Source: Viridothelium virens
Taxonomy: Eukaryota > Ascomycota > Dothideomycetes > Trypetheliales > Trypetheliaceae
Assembly: GCA_010094025.1 (NCBI GenBank)
Contig: ML991783.1
Location: 186,001 to 250,000 of the forward strand
Length of the DNA: 64,000 nucleotides
Reading direction: 5' to 3'
How positions within the stretch are numbered: position 1 is the stretch's first letter; each line of letters opens with the position of its first letter. Position numbers and translations under genes: made by a program. Shown piece after piece: positions 44,098-55,521 of this stretch. The notes beneath the pieces were generated by a model. The model was not told the origin of the DNA. It saw only the letters and a list, made by a program, of their open reading frames with translations, and did no database searches.

Positions 44098-45582
44098 TCA
44101 CGTCGAAGACAAAACTTTCTTCTGCATCGTCTGCTCAAAGACCTGCAACGCTACTGCGGGCTGATAATAGGGCACTTCATGTCCCGCCCCGAATACTCTC
44201 AAGAAGCTCAAGTTACCCCCAGTCTTGAACGTACCTCCCTGCACCCCGTTGACAGTATAGGGTTTCAACGCCGCGGCATCGAACGCGCTTGCGCCACTGT
44301 ACGAAATTGCGTTCGCAACGGCCTCACCACCATACCAGTTGCAGATCCAGTCAGCATCACCCGCCCAGATGACGACCTGGATGCCCGACTGCACGACATC
44401 CGAGAGCTGGGTGAGGAAGGAGCGGGAGTCGTCGCCCGTGCTGGAGAACTTCTCGTAGGGCGCGTCGGGACACTCGGCATAGGTGGCCTTGGCGCCAATG
44501 GCGCTGGTGACGGACGGATTGGCGAGATAGGTGGCGTAGGTTTCCGGCGGGTAGGGATCGTTGGATGGTTCGCGGACGTCGTAGACGTCGAAGTTGCCGA
44601 CTTCGCTTAGGGGGCCTTCGATGCCGTTGTAGCAGGTGTTCTCAGCCGACTCACAGGCGCTGTTGGAGCCGGAGCTTGCGCAGGAGTTGAGGGCCGGGAC
44701 GCACTTCGAAGTGTAGGTGCTTAGGTAAGAGTTGTATTGGGATTGCGAGATCAGGGCCTTGTAGGAGTTGTTGTAGCTGTAGGTGATGTATGCCTTGTAT
44801 TGGAGGACAGGATCGTACCAGCCGTTGTTGATACCGAGAGCGATCAGGTCAATCTTGTCGCCCTTAATGGTGCCATTCGCGATGCCGTTGTTCTGGTCCT
44901 CAAAGTAGTACGCAAATTCCGGTCCATAGTGGCCTCCATAAGACTCCGTGAAAATTCCAAATTCTCGGCTTTCGTATTGGGGGAATTGAGCGTAAAAGGC
45001 CTGGATAAGTTTCCACACATACGGAGCAGCAGTCACGGTGGAGGTCACTGAATCAGTCCCATAGGAGAAGCCTACTCCAATCGGTTGATCTACATACAAC
45101 ATGTTCGCCTGTACTAGTCAGTCTTGATTACCACTTCTATCCATAGCATGAGTGATCTGACTTACATAGTTGTTGAAGCTGTGGGTGTTATTTGAGGGCG
45201 TCGAAGCTCCATTGTAAAATTGACAAGGTCCATTTTCCTGGAAGAGACCAATCATGGAGGAGCATCCAGGTCCACCATTGAACCATGTTGCTAGAGGTGC
45301 AGTCGAAGGGTTGTTACGCGCTTCGAAGAACCAAAACCACATGTTCATGTTTGTACCAACAGAGAGATATCCAGAGTACTGATTGACACCAGGTGTAGTC
45401 TCGCAAATACCCGAATTCGTCACGAATTCAAGCTTCGCTCCTGTGGCCGCATGCTCGAAAACTGTGTAATTCGTCCCATCACGCTCTACAAGGTAGCGCT
45501 TGTCCTTCGTGGCAGCAGGAGCTGCTCCAACAAGTGTAGCAAGGGAAAGCCCCAGCCAAGTAACGAAAGATGAGCACCTCAT
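44098..45582 (-). CDS. Secreted serine carboxypeptidase, family S10
   Basis: An exopeptidase that removes C-terminal residues, secreted or vacuolar. Two exons, 45582-45166 and 45108-44098, with a 57-base intron, give 475 residues. I chose the Met at 45582 because it begins a clean signal peptide (MRCSSFVTWLGLSLATLVGA) with cleavage likely near AAPA. A longer in-frame start at 45633 would spoil that. The catalytic triad is visible: Ser195 in TESYGGHYGP, an Asp in GDADWICNW (block starting near residue 389) and His449 in GAGHEVPYYQP. The oxyanion-hole and substrate regions WFNGGPGCSS and NGPCQFYNG are present. Many Asn-x-Ser/Thr sites suggest N-glycosylation. The active-site Ser motif is TESYGG rather than the commoner GESYAG, as in several fungal relatives. 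Confidence 0.92.
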
Positions 45583-47440
45583 GATGGAATTGGAGACGGA
45601 ACGAAAGTGAAGACGAACAGTGGGACAAGGCAAGGAGGGGTAGCGAGGACAGTCCTCTCATTTATGATGGAGCAGTGCCAAGCCTACAAAGCCTGGCCCT
45701 GATAAGAAATAGAGTAGAAGGAGAAGAACCTTCCAAATGAGAACTAAGCCCCGGAAGCAAACGCAGAGCGGGTGATCCGCGCAAAGGAATCAAATGCATT
45801 CACCAACCAAACCTCGATGCGGCCATGGCTCTCGTGTATGTCCGAAAGGATGCCGTTCTTATCAAGGGCTATGTTGAGGCTAGAGAGAGGTCACTGGACA
45901 TTGCCCCAGGAAAGGTGAAAGGATGATAGGACGAGGCAGTCCAGCCAAGAAATACTACTGCAGGGTCGTCATAGGGGACCCTGGAGTAAGACTGCGAATA
46001 GGAGCGTGGGGGTGTTGTGGCGACTCCTTTGCAACGGTTGCGGCCACTCCCGGCCCAGTGCGCCGCCACTCCATCTTCCTCTTAATGGTGGGATTTTGCC
46101 TTGGTCTCATCCGCCATTTCTTGTGAAGGACAAGCTTCGCGATGGCACAATCACGAGCTTCCAAAGTCGGTGATCCGATGCACAAGCGGACTAAAGCCGA
46201 TGGCGACAACTCTCAATAGAGTACTAGATAGGTCTTGCTAGATGGCGCGAGCATTGTCGCTCCTCCAGCCTTATCTCTGGAGATAGACGTGAAAGCCTTG
46301 CGTACGGAGTAGTATTGTGGCAGTATCCCGATGCAACGAGATGGCCTTTGCAGGGTGTCATGCAAAACGACTGAGCGGCGATGAAGCCTTAATTCTCTTT
46401 TTCTTCCTCAGTTCTCCATATCAATGCAGAGAAAGCAATAACTTCTTAAAAGAAAGATTCTCCGAAACTTTACCAAAGAGATAGATTCAGACTCACTCCG
46501 ATCAGGCTGGAATCTTACCAAACTCGGTAGGAACACACCTCTTCTGATGGACGGTGTCGATTTTGGACCTTGCGACCGGAGATACAGACCCATCTGGATT
46601 AAGCGAATGCAGTGACTCTGGGCTGAGCTCGGCTCGACATGGGGCATTGGTGTCCTGTTGGCGAAACGGAGACTCCCACGCCTCAATATCTCATCGATGC
46701 GACTGCGGAAATGCATTGATCCTCGAGTGGATAATCCATCAATCACACTCGACAGGGAAACTGACGGGTCTGACTTCAGATATCACGTTCAATAACGGAG
46801 CTGCGAGTAACAGCACCCGGGCAACTTCGATGACGATGGACGGAGCACCAGGCTCTAGTCCAACTCCTGCACAGCCATCTTCACCTACTGCCCCATCCCT
46901 CTCATCATTGCATCTAGTATCGGGACGTACTTCTTCTGATGCGAGCCTTCCAACACTGCAGTCATCTGCGACTATGTGAGGATGGTGTAGTGAGGTATTA
47001 GCTTTGGTTTTAGTAGGGCCTATTTTGGATCATGGAAGACCCAGTCGGTACGTTGCGAGATGATTACATGCCAAATTCCTTAGAAACAATTCGACATGTT
47101 TGATATCTTGCCGATCTGCATTTCTCACTTGAGGATTGCCATGTTCGAAAGACTTGGAATGATCTGGCGTTCCGGCCATTTTCGAGGTTCTTCCTGCATG
47201 ATCTGACAATCTGGAGTATGGGATATGCTTATCTGAAGAAATGAATCAGGCAATTTGTCTAACTTTCCTATTAGGGTGCCACCCATTGGAATCCGACGAC
47301 GACGGAATAATTGTCAGCCTATGTGCTGGTTCCAGGAACCTTTGCAGACTGAGCGATTGGGGATACTTTTACGCGATCAAAGCGGTGGTCCTGAATATTG
47401 CCAGTCGAATCCTCATTTTGGAAACACTCCAAAGCAGCCC
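45583..47440. other. Intergenic
   Basis: About 1.86 kb. A + strand frame of 141 codons (46554-46979), Ser/Thr/Pro-rich at its end, has no family features and I leave it uncalled. The motif TACGGAGTA occurs at 46303-46311. Confidence 0.4.
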
Positions 47441-48842
47441 CTACACATTCCAAATCTTGACTATACTCGCATCAGAGTCAGTCGATCTTCCTTGTTTCTG
47501 ACCTAGCGTAAGGAGATTCAGAGCTCCGCTTGCCAAGAAACTTGGGCATTTCGCTTCAAAAGCCTCGTCGACAGCTTGAGATAAATCTTTGATCAATTGA
47601 CCCAAATTGTTTCTCGCCGTTTTACTCCATACCTCTGCGTCTCCAGTCAGACCTCTTATCATGTCTCTTCCGCACTCTCTGAACATCACACTGCCACCTG
47701 CCGCATCGACTGCCAACTCGTACAGCTGCTCCAAAGGAATCCCCACATGCTTGGCAAAGGCAATCGACTCTGCCGCAGCACAAACATGAATAGCCACCAG
47801 CATCCTTACAATTAGTCTTGTTCGCCTCTCTGCCTCTCCCTCCTCGCTCTTCGCCTCCACCACCTTGGTCACCGGCTCGAGATAATACATTCTCACCATT
47901 CCCGCATCATCGTTCGGACCCCATCCTCTCGCCAACGCCGCAGTATACACCTGTTCCGCAATCCCACACATCGGTGTCGGAAACCCTTTCAGCCTCGCCA
48001 TCGACGTGACAATCCCAACATCCTTCAATATAATCGTCAACGCGCTCTCCCCAGGGAAGTAATCCTCGCTTAGTATCCTAGGCGTCCGATTCTCAAACAT
48101 CCAGCTCCACGCCTCGCTCCCTACCACCGCTTCTCTCACCCGTCGCGGGTCCAGCCCGAATCTCGCTGCAAGCCCCATCGCCTCGCTCGTTGCGAGAATG
48201 TGGATCCCCGCCAGCACCTGATGCACCATCTTCATGTTGGATCCCTGGCCGATGCCGCCCTCGACGATGAACAGCTTCTTGGGATCCGACATCTCGCTCA
48301 GCAGCCACTTCCCCTTTCCTATGGCGGAAGGGGAGGCGCCAGCCATGATGGAGAGGGTGCCGGCGCGGGCGCGTCCGGCGCCACCGGAGACCGGAGCGTC
48401 GATGAGAGAGATGTCTTCGCGTTTGAGGATTTGTAATTGGTTCGCGACGGACTGGGCGTAGGATGCTGGAACGGTGGAGCAGAGGAGAAGAGTTGCGCCT
48501 TGGGGGAGGGCTGGGGGAAGGGGGGGATCGAGGGTTATTTTCATTGGTAAAGTAACGTTTGGAAGGACTGAACTTACCAGGTACGATGGCTTTTGGATCG
48601 TCGAAGAGTGCATTTTGGGCTTGTGGTGCGGATGCTACCATGCAGATGTAGAATATGTTACCCTCTGCTGAGTCGGCGAGAGAGGTGGCGGGAATGCCAC
48701 CGGCTTCTTTGAAGCGCTCTACCGGTTTTGGGAAGATGTCGTAACCTTTCACTTGGTAACCTTGTTTGACTAGGTTTGTAGCCATTCCAAAACCCATGGA
48801 CCCGAGGCCGCAAAAGCCTATTGTAGGCTTGGTGGATGACAT
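47441..48842 (-). CDS. Beta-hydroxyacid dehydrogenase (3-HIBADH / L-threonate dehydrogenase-like)
   Basis: An NAD(P)-dependent oxidoreductase acting on a beta-hydroxyacid. Two exons, 48842-48578 and 48510-47441, with a 67-base intron (GTAAGT...CCCAG), give 444 residues. Marks: the GLGSMGFGMA Rossmann start, the substrate loop DAPVSGGAGRA, and the catalytic Lys in GSNMKMVHQ. In the last, the position after KMV is His, as I recall for threonate-type members, where classic enzymes have Asn. The protein is about 150 residues longer than a standard 3-HIBADH. The extra length looks like a second helical C-terminal domain (VRMLVAIHVCAAAESIAFAKHVG repeats the pattern of HQVLAGIHILATSEAMGLAARFG). It is divergent from a class II aldolase 603 bases away. 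In bacteria, members of these families act together on C4 sugar acids. Confidence 0.88.
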
Positions 48843-49445
48843 GGTGGTGGAGGATGTACGAGCTTAGATTTCAGTTTCAGAGAAGAGTGCTTTCGTGAGA
48901 TAATTTTGCAGAATACAAGATTGAGTATGAGAATTTAAGTCTTACAAGAGAATTGAGAAAAGAGAAGACATTGAAAAAAAAATTATTCAAGACTCTTCGG
49001 TCCGCCATGCCATTGCCTTCGGATGATCAAGAGACGGACTGGACTCCGGCATACTACCTTCGGCATTGCATATCCATTCGGCTTACTTGCTCTGCCGCTG
49101 GCACTACCTTACGTTTTTCTGTAGCAGTACGTATTGGGAACCAATTGCAACACACGGACGGGTGGGACGTAGTCCTGGAAGCTGTGACATATCGATATCG
49201 ATGTGGGGTTTGCGGCGGGGTAAATCGTACCGAAGAAAAACGTCACTGTTGATATTTCCTCTCAGTAGCTCTGGGGCCCGCAAATAGAACGGCAATGCGG
49301 GCATAAGAAATTTTACGATGTTTGTTTCATCAATTCAACTCCAGACTTTTCCTTATAATCAATACTTCCTCTTCATTTAGCGATCTGACGTCTCTCTTGA
49401 TCTATTTTCTTATTCTCTAATCCTCGAAATCCCGCTCCTATCACC
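48843..49445. promoter_or_regulatory. Bidirectional promoter region, dehydrogenase / aldolase
   Basis: 603 bases between divergent starts. On the aldolase side there is a TATA-like CTTATAATCAATAC near 49352-49366, a pyrimidine-rich leader (49380-49440), and a strong start context, TCACCATGGC, at 49446. Confidence 0.5.
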
Positions 49446-50312
49446 ATGGCCTCCAAAATGGGCTCAAACCGTGCTGTCCCTCTCCTCAGTGCCGCTGCCT
49501 CAGGCCACTACGGTATCCCTGGCATGTGCGCCTACAATACCGAAGGCATCCTCGCCTCTCTCCGCGCCGCCGAAGCCAAGCGGTCACCCATCATCATCCT
49601 GCTCTTCCCCTGGGCGATCCACTACGCCGACGGCTTACTCGTACATCTTGCCGCTGAAGCCTGTCGCAACGCCAAGATTCCCGCGACCCTCCACCTCGAC
49701 CACGCACAGACGCCCGAGATCGTGCGACGGGCAGCCGATTTGGGCGGGTTCGATAGTATCATGGTGGACATGAGCCATTACGAAAAAGAAGAGAATCTGC
49801 GGCTGACGAGGGAACTGACGGCATACTGTCATGAGCGAGGAATTGCGACCGAGGCAGAGCCCGGAAGGATCGAGGGTGGGGAGGACGGCGTGGGAGACAC
49901 GGTTGATTTGGAGGGGTTGCTGACGAGTCCGGAGGAGGCGGAGGAGTTCGTGGATACAGGAATCGACTGGTTGGCACCGGCGTTCGGGAACGTGCATGGC
50001 AATTATGGGCCCAGGGGAATTCAGCTGGAATACGACCGGCTTGATGCGATTTGTAAGAAGGTGGGAGATAGGGTAAGAATCGTACTGCATGGAGCGGATC
50101 CGTTCACGCCGGAGATCTTTCAGAAGTGTATTGGACATGGGGTGTCAAAGATCAATATCAATAAGCCGTTGAATGTGCCGTGTCAGAACGTGTGGGCAGA
50201 GAAAGCGGGTAAGACGCCATTTACGAGCGTCATTGAGGAGGCAACGTTGGCAATGCAGAAGTCGGTGGAGGAAGTCATTGATAAGATAGGCTCTGCGGGC
50301 AAAGCATCGTGA
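49446..50312 (+). CDS. Class II (zinc) ketose-bisphosphate aldolase, GatY/KbaY/FbaA-like
   Basis: A zinc-dependent aldolase that cleaves a ketose (bis)phosphate by retro-aldol chemistry. It is an intronless 288-residue frame, the usual length for the tagatose-bisphosphate aldolase branch. Zinc ligands and catalytic residues are visible: HLDHAQ (Asp85 catalytic, His86 zinc), FGNVHGNY (His184) and VLHGAD (His215). The phosphate-binding region GVSKININ follows. The short length and sequence differ from the glycolytic class II aldolase of fungi (about 360 residues), so this is a catabolic paralogue. With the divergent dehydrogenase it probably forms a small sugar-acid pathway. A kinase of the DUF1537 type, which completes such pathways in bacteria, is not in the window. 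Confidence 0.9.
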   Translation: MASKMGSNRAVPLLSAAASGHYGIPGMCAYNTEGILASLRAAEAKRSPIIILLFPWAIHYADGLLVHLAAEACRNAKIPATLHLDHAQTPEIVRRAADLGGFDSIMVDMSHYEKEENLRLTRELTAYCHERGIATEAEPGRIEGGEDGVGDTVDLEGLLTSPEEAEEFVDTGIDWLAPAFGNVHGNYGPRGIQLEYDRLDAICKKVGDRVRIVLHGADPFTPEIFQKCIGHGVSKININKPLNVPCQNVWAEKAGKTPFTSVIEEATLAMQKSVEEVIDKIGSAGKAS

Positions 50313-50458
50313 GAAAACAAGAAAATGGAGTCTCGAGGTATACCATCCCTTCAAAATCATTGTCCGATCGAAACACACTCTGAAAAGAGTCATAGAGTGG
50401 TTAAGGAGCAAAGTCGTTGGAATAGTCCTCATTCCAATTCTTTTAACCCTCGTCTCGG

Positions 50459-52848
50459 TCATGCTTCCAAGGCTATGGCTGTCTTTTTGCCGGAATGAAT
50501 ATGGCTATGATGGAGGTGTTTGTCTGAGATGCTCGTTGAAGTCATGCCTTTTTCCAAGCCGATGAAAGAGTCATCCGTATATTGCTCTGGCTGCTCCTGT
50601 TCTCTTACCGAGGAAACTAGCGCGTGCCATGCATCAATCAGTTTATGATCATCTTCAAGTTCGATTCTTTCCTCAAAAACCTCATGTGCAGTCTGATCCG
50701 CGGAATTCCGTCGTTCTAAGTCTACCCCTGCCAGCCGCTCATTTGCCAGAATTCCCAATGTGGTTGCATCAGCATAGTCAGCTGCCATGTGGAGGACTGA
50801 GCCACCGCGCCAATCGGTCGTCGTGCGCTCCCACTCAGGGTGCTTCTTGAACATCACCTTGACACATTCGTAAGAGTTGAATTTGATAGCTTGCATCAGC
50901 GGTGTCATGCCGGATTCCTCCTGATTGCGCATGTCGGCTCCGTGGTCCATGAGCGTCTCAACAATTTGGGCATCTTGTCCAAAGCAAGCAGCGTAACAGA
51001 TTGGTGTCCATCCACAGCGATCGCGTAAATTGACCGGCGCACCAGCGAGGATAAGACGCCATGCGAGTTCTGGAGTTCCGGACGAAAACTTTACCGCATT
51101 ATGCAAAGCACCGTCTCCCCAACCAGCTGAAACAGACGAATCGGCGCCGTATGAAAGCAAAAGGTTAACACATTCAAGGGACCCAGCTCGACAGGCATAG
51201 AATAAAGGAGGAGATGAGACTCGGTCCGGGATGTTCGGTGACGCCTCGTAGGCAAGAAGCGTCTGGGCTGAAGTAAAGTCGCCACGAGATACAGCCCAGG
51301 AAAGAGCTGTTCTTCCATCTTTGTCCTGGGCGTCGACCTAGTGCCCCGTGAATTAGAATTTCGTAAGTAGAGATTAACATTGCCAACCTACATCTTCGCC
51401 TGAAGCAATAAGGGCGTCTTCGAGACTAATGTTCGTGCTGACGCCTGTAGCAATTCTATGCACAATGTTGAAGCCCTTGTCGTCAAAATAGTCGTCCGAT
51501 TTGAATAGTTCTGCAAACTCATCCCGTTTCTTTCCCTCAGGCAGTGCTAGAATGTAGTCCCAGGCTCGGTCGATGGACCGCGTGCCATCATCATTCTCGG
51601 TGTACATGTCGGCTCCAAAATCCATCAAGAGCTTGCACATCTCCGCGCTTTCGCCGTGAATAGCGTGAAATAGTGAAGGATTGCTGGTTGGACCAGCAAC
51701 ATCAAATGGCGAAGCTAATTTTTCCACAAACATTGTGCGGACCGCATCCACCTGGGCTTGGTAGATGAGGCTGGTCAGCTTGTTCTGAGAGGGTAGTTGA
51801 CGAGATACCCGGAGTAGAAACTCAGGCCCCCCAATAGCTTGTTGGAAACTAGCCTGTAAATTTTTCATCATTAACCATCGTGGGAATTGATATTGGATGT
51901 TTGTAGCAGCGTTCGACCTCCTTTTACACTCAGGAGCACAGCTCCAATTTTGCCATGGCAGCCCTTCGAAGCCAATTGAGGCAGACCCGAAGACAGGTTT
52001 GAGAAAATCTGGGGTTGCCAGACGATTTCTCTTATGGCATGCACACTTGCACGACTTGAGACAAGCAGAACGCGATGATCGACGAACCAGATTTTTGGTG
52101 GGTGGAGGTCGCCCTGGAACAACGGCTTTGACGTCTCCCACCACATTTCGTTCAATCACGCCTTTCACCTGGTGATCGTGCTCTCCCACTGCATCTGGGT
52201 AATCGAAGGATTCCTCATCATCAGACGGAGATAAAGTGGTCGAGCTACTTATAGTAGATGTCTCCAGCCCGGTTTGAACTCTGGTGTTTAGGAAGTCCCG
52301 CGTCATGCAAGAGAATTCGACGACCTGAGCTTGCACTCTGGAGATGTTGTCACTAGAACAGCAAAGTCAGTCATTACCACTTTAGCACAGGACCATGCGC
52401 TCAGGTCTGCGGGAACATACGAGGCAACAGCGCCGAGAAGGAGTGCCAGACTCAATTTGATGCTTCGAATATCTTCTTGTAAAGCCCGTACATTGCTCTT
52501 CTCCATGAGCCAGGATACTCTCGAGACCTTGGCTTTGCCATTTTCGGCCGCGGGCCGATCAAGGATGCCATGAATGATTCCACCTATTTTCACAATTTTG
52601 CTCTTCGCTCGGTCAAGTAGATCACTCAGACTTTGTGTCAACAATCGCGTGGTTGGTGAACGATCCTCCGCTGATAAGTTTGTCACCACGGTATGCAACC
52701 CGGCAAGGACAGCCTGTAGATCGGAAATCTCCTCCAGCAAGCCACAGACCTCGCTTGGCGCATCGTGAAGCTTTTTTATGATTTTAACCGCAGTAGTCGC
52801 AGCGCCAACTAGGGCAACAATGCTTGCGGAAACGGATAGAGGGTCCAT
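50459..52848 (-). CDS. Fungal NLR-type N-terminal domain / ankyrin-repeat protein
   Basis: A likely intracellular signalling or self/non-self protein. Three exons: 52848-52421, 52352-51392 and 51337-50459, phases agreeing, 755 residues. The start MDPLSVSASIVALVGAATTA is the standard beginning of fungal Helo-like/NLR N-terminal domains, and this decides the start. The helical domain runs to about residue 145. A linker with a Cys/His-rich motif, CLKSCKCACHKRN, follows. A middle region (PWQNWSCAPECKRRS, FPRWLMMKNL) is typical of a group of fungal ankyrin proteins. The C-terminal half carries ankyrin repeats, clearest at DGRTALSWAVSRGDF, SSPPLFYACRAGS, CGWTPICYAACFGQ and SGMTPLMQAIKFNS. No NACHT or NB-ARC domain is present, so it resembles an NLR without the ATPase core. 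Confidence 0.82.
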
Positions 52849-53824
52849 ACCACGTGGGTAGAGTTTCCAAGGCTTTGTCTGACGCTTCTGACTCTGGGCC
52901 AGCAGGCCACGGCTATATGTGTAATCGCTTCTTCGAGTGTGAGGCAGAAGAGCCTCCAACACGTCAGCTTCTGCCATTGGCCGAGGGAGGCCTTAAGTCC
53001 GCGCCCTATCAATAGAGGCGGTCTATGAAAGGTAACTGGCGGCGGCTGGACCAAAACAGGACGAATGAAGTACAGCTGAGCAGAGTGCTAAGTGCGGGGG
53101 GACAATCCTACCAGTGCCTGTACATATACGGAGTACATATGTAGTACGTTCACGCCCGGTGGGGTTCTGGATAGTATCTGGATACTAATCTGCAACGTAT
53201 TCAGCCTCGAGTCTTCCCCGGGTTTCTTCCTGCTGTCGCATGATGCAGATTTTAATAGTCAGAGAATTCGACGGCTTCCAACGGTGCTGCAAGCTTGTAT
53301 CATACTCAGAGTCTAAGGGACTCAGGCTGTGCTCTCTGTCCCCTAGGCGTAGTCTAAGCCACGACACACTGTGGCGGCCGGCCGTGTGGTGCGACTAATC
53401 CAGATGAGATGTCATAGAAAAAACTGTAAATGACTCATGCATAGGCGAGAGCCGCCAGAGCGAAGTGCGAGATTTGGGGGCTGGAACGGGTATCACCGTA
53501 ATTACCGACCAGGAAAACCCGGGGAGGAAGCCCAGGGAGGCAACCCCAGACTCACCGTGCCGAGCATTATTACCTGCGCAGACTCAACTTTTCGAAATTA
53601 GGAAGCCAGCGAAAGTGTGTTTCATCACGCCATGCATATGTGAAAGTAAGTAACATATAAACCACCGATTTCCCTGAAAGTGTCACCGAAAGCCAGAGCA
53701 GATCGAATTAACAGGACATTACTTCTAACTAGAACTGATCTACCAGGAATTAGTCTGGCCATACGATTCAGTGAATAGACTTCCGTCTCATCCATTCGAT
53801 GCCTCAAAGTCGCCCAAGTCCTGA
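52849..53824. other. Intergenic
   Basis: About 980 bases. The motif TACGGAGTAC is at 53127-53136. No convincing gene. Confidence 0.45.
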
Positions 53825-54808
53825 TCAGGCATTGTATTTATACAAAGAACACGGCGTAAGCTGTGGATTAGCCGTCGAAGAGGCATCTGCATCGATTTGA
53901 TTCTGGAACGTCGCAACCGTGCAAGCCTTGATCCGAGCAGTTCGGAAGAGATCCTCGTTTTGTTGCTTACTACCACTCGGTTTCTTGTCAGCGGCCATTA
54001 TGACCCTGTCAGGACCGGGAGCATAAGCTCCGTCACGAAAATGCAGAGGCTTCATATCGCAGGTGTTTCCACGTAGTATGGGATACTCATACAGGTAAGC
54101 GTTTTTGTCTTTGCAAAATTCGGGGACGTTTGGTTCGTTGGCAAAAACAGCACCGGTAACGCCGAGAAGCTGAGGGTAGGGAGCTATTTACGCAGTAATT
54201 AGCAAAGCGCATCCTTCATGATGTTTCTTCAACATGAACGCCTCTTGTGTTTGGGAAAGGCAAGAAAAAGTGCAGATTGTGAAGCGTCTTCCCGGATGAG
54301 CTTACTACTTCTCAAATCGTGACCCCTTTGTGGTTCCCAAAATCTCAGGAAGACTTCCGCATCTTGAAACGCTTGTTCCACTTGATATCTAGTATATCCG
54401 TAACCGATCACTTGCTTGGGAATATTTTTTCTATGAGCTGCAGAGGAATCAGTTCTATGCACAGCGTGATTCTCCCTGACTTCACCTACGACCACAGTAG
54501 AAACTCTCAATCTGGTCCCGTTTGAAAATTCGCTGAGAGTTTGAGCCACCTTTCGCATTGGGTGTTACGTCCAGTTTCGCGTCGCGGTCATAGTCCTCTT
54601 TTTGGTCCGGCGGCCAAAGGGGCGGCTTTTGTCCAGCACAGCTTCCATTATTGGAACTCCCGGGTAACATTGCAGGCTTATGTGACGGAACTTCAATGCC
54701 CCCAAGCCATGCATCGGTATCTGGATCATTAACACCAGGGGGCTTAACGACCACGGCCTGCGTGGAAGCGGCCAGCGCGGAAAGACAGAATAGGAAAACA
54801 CCCCTCAT
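53825..54808 (-). CDS. Secreted RNase T1-fold-like protein (candidate effector)
   Basis: Proposed exons 54808-54486, 54430-54240 and 54183-53825 (introns of 55 and 56 bases, phases 2 and 1) give 290 residues. The first 18 residues form a signal peptide (MRGVFLFCLSALAASTQA). The mature part has a proline/Asp-rich N-terminal segment, then FYCG followed by YTRYQVEQAFQDAE. This resembles the start of the fungal N1/T1 ribonuclease fold and the Y-x-C motif of RNase-like effectors in powdery mildews. Further on, YEYPILRG corresponds to the RNase T1 strand with the catalytic Glu, and GPDRVIM to the strand with the catalytic Arg. I could not place the T1 catalytic His with confidence. Function may be RNA binding rather than cleavage. 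The C-terminal 50 residues are an extension. Confidence 0.65.
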
Positions 54809-55521
54809 TATCATCGGATGTGCGAGAAATGCTAGAGAAAAAACGCCCAAAATAAGGAAAAGAATTGCAGCAGGACAAGCTGGAAAGTAAAGACGGAGGG
54901 AGTAACTTGATAAAAAAACATTCGGGACCTGCGTATCAACAGTTGTCCTGCCGCAAATTATCAGCCTCTACGAATCGCAGGACAGATAACACCACCGTCG
55001 AGGTGCCTGGGCCTACTCAGTCCAACCATCTAGCTCATGTTTCTCTACGAATTCGAATGTTTGATTCGTGAGAGCCAAAGGCGATGTTTGAATTGAATGC
55101 TACCAGTGTTGGATGCAGGGTCCCTGCAATGTTGTTGATATGACGTAGTTCGCAGAAGCCCACCTACGCTTAGCGAATTCTACTTATGTCACGATGAGAC
55201 TTCGTTGACATTGCGTCGCACTTCCTTAAAATGTCTGAGGGAGACGTAAAAGCACATAAAGAAGATTGACATGAATTTGTAATCACTGTTCAGAAATTGG
55301 GTGGGATGGAGCAAGCCTTTCACCGGTCGGGTCAGGACCATCCGAAAAGCTTTAAGTGCGATTCAATCTGGTGACGTAGATTATTGATAGAGAGAATATT
55401 GCCGTGAACACTGTGGGGTTTTCTCTAAATTTCTGCAGTGCTTGTCTTACGGAGCCCACTTCCAAACCAGGCTCATTTTTCGATTAGATATTGTACAAAA
55501 CAGCTCTCCTTCTGAAACACA
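54809..55521. promoter_or_regulatory. Upstream region of divergent secreted-protein and reductase genes
   Basis: 713 bases between divergent starts. Probably both promoters; no specific site recognised. Confidence 0.4.

Noticed and set aside
46554-46979. 141-codon + strand frame with a Ser/Thr/Pro-rich end
   Set aside because: No signal peptide, domain or supporting neighbour.
54431-54485. Acceptor at 54455 in the RNase-like gene
   Set aside because: It would make a 31-base intron, too short for this genome. The acceptor before 54430 keeps the same phase with a 55-base intron.
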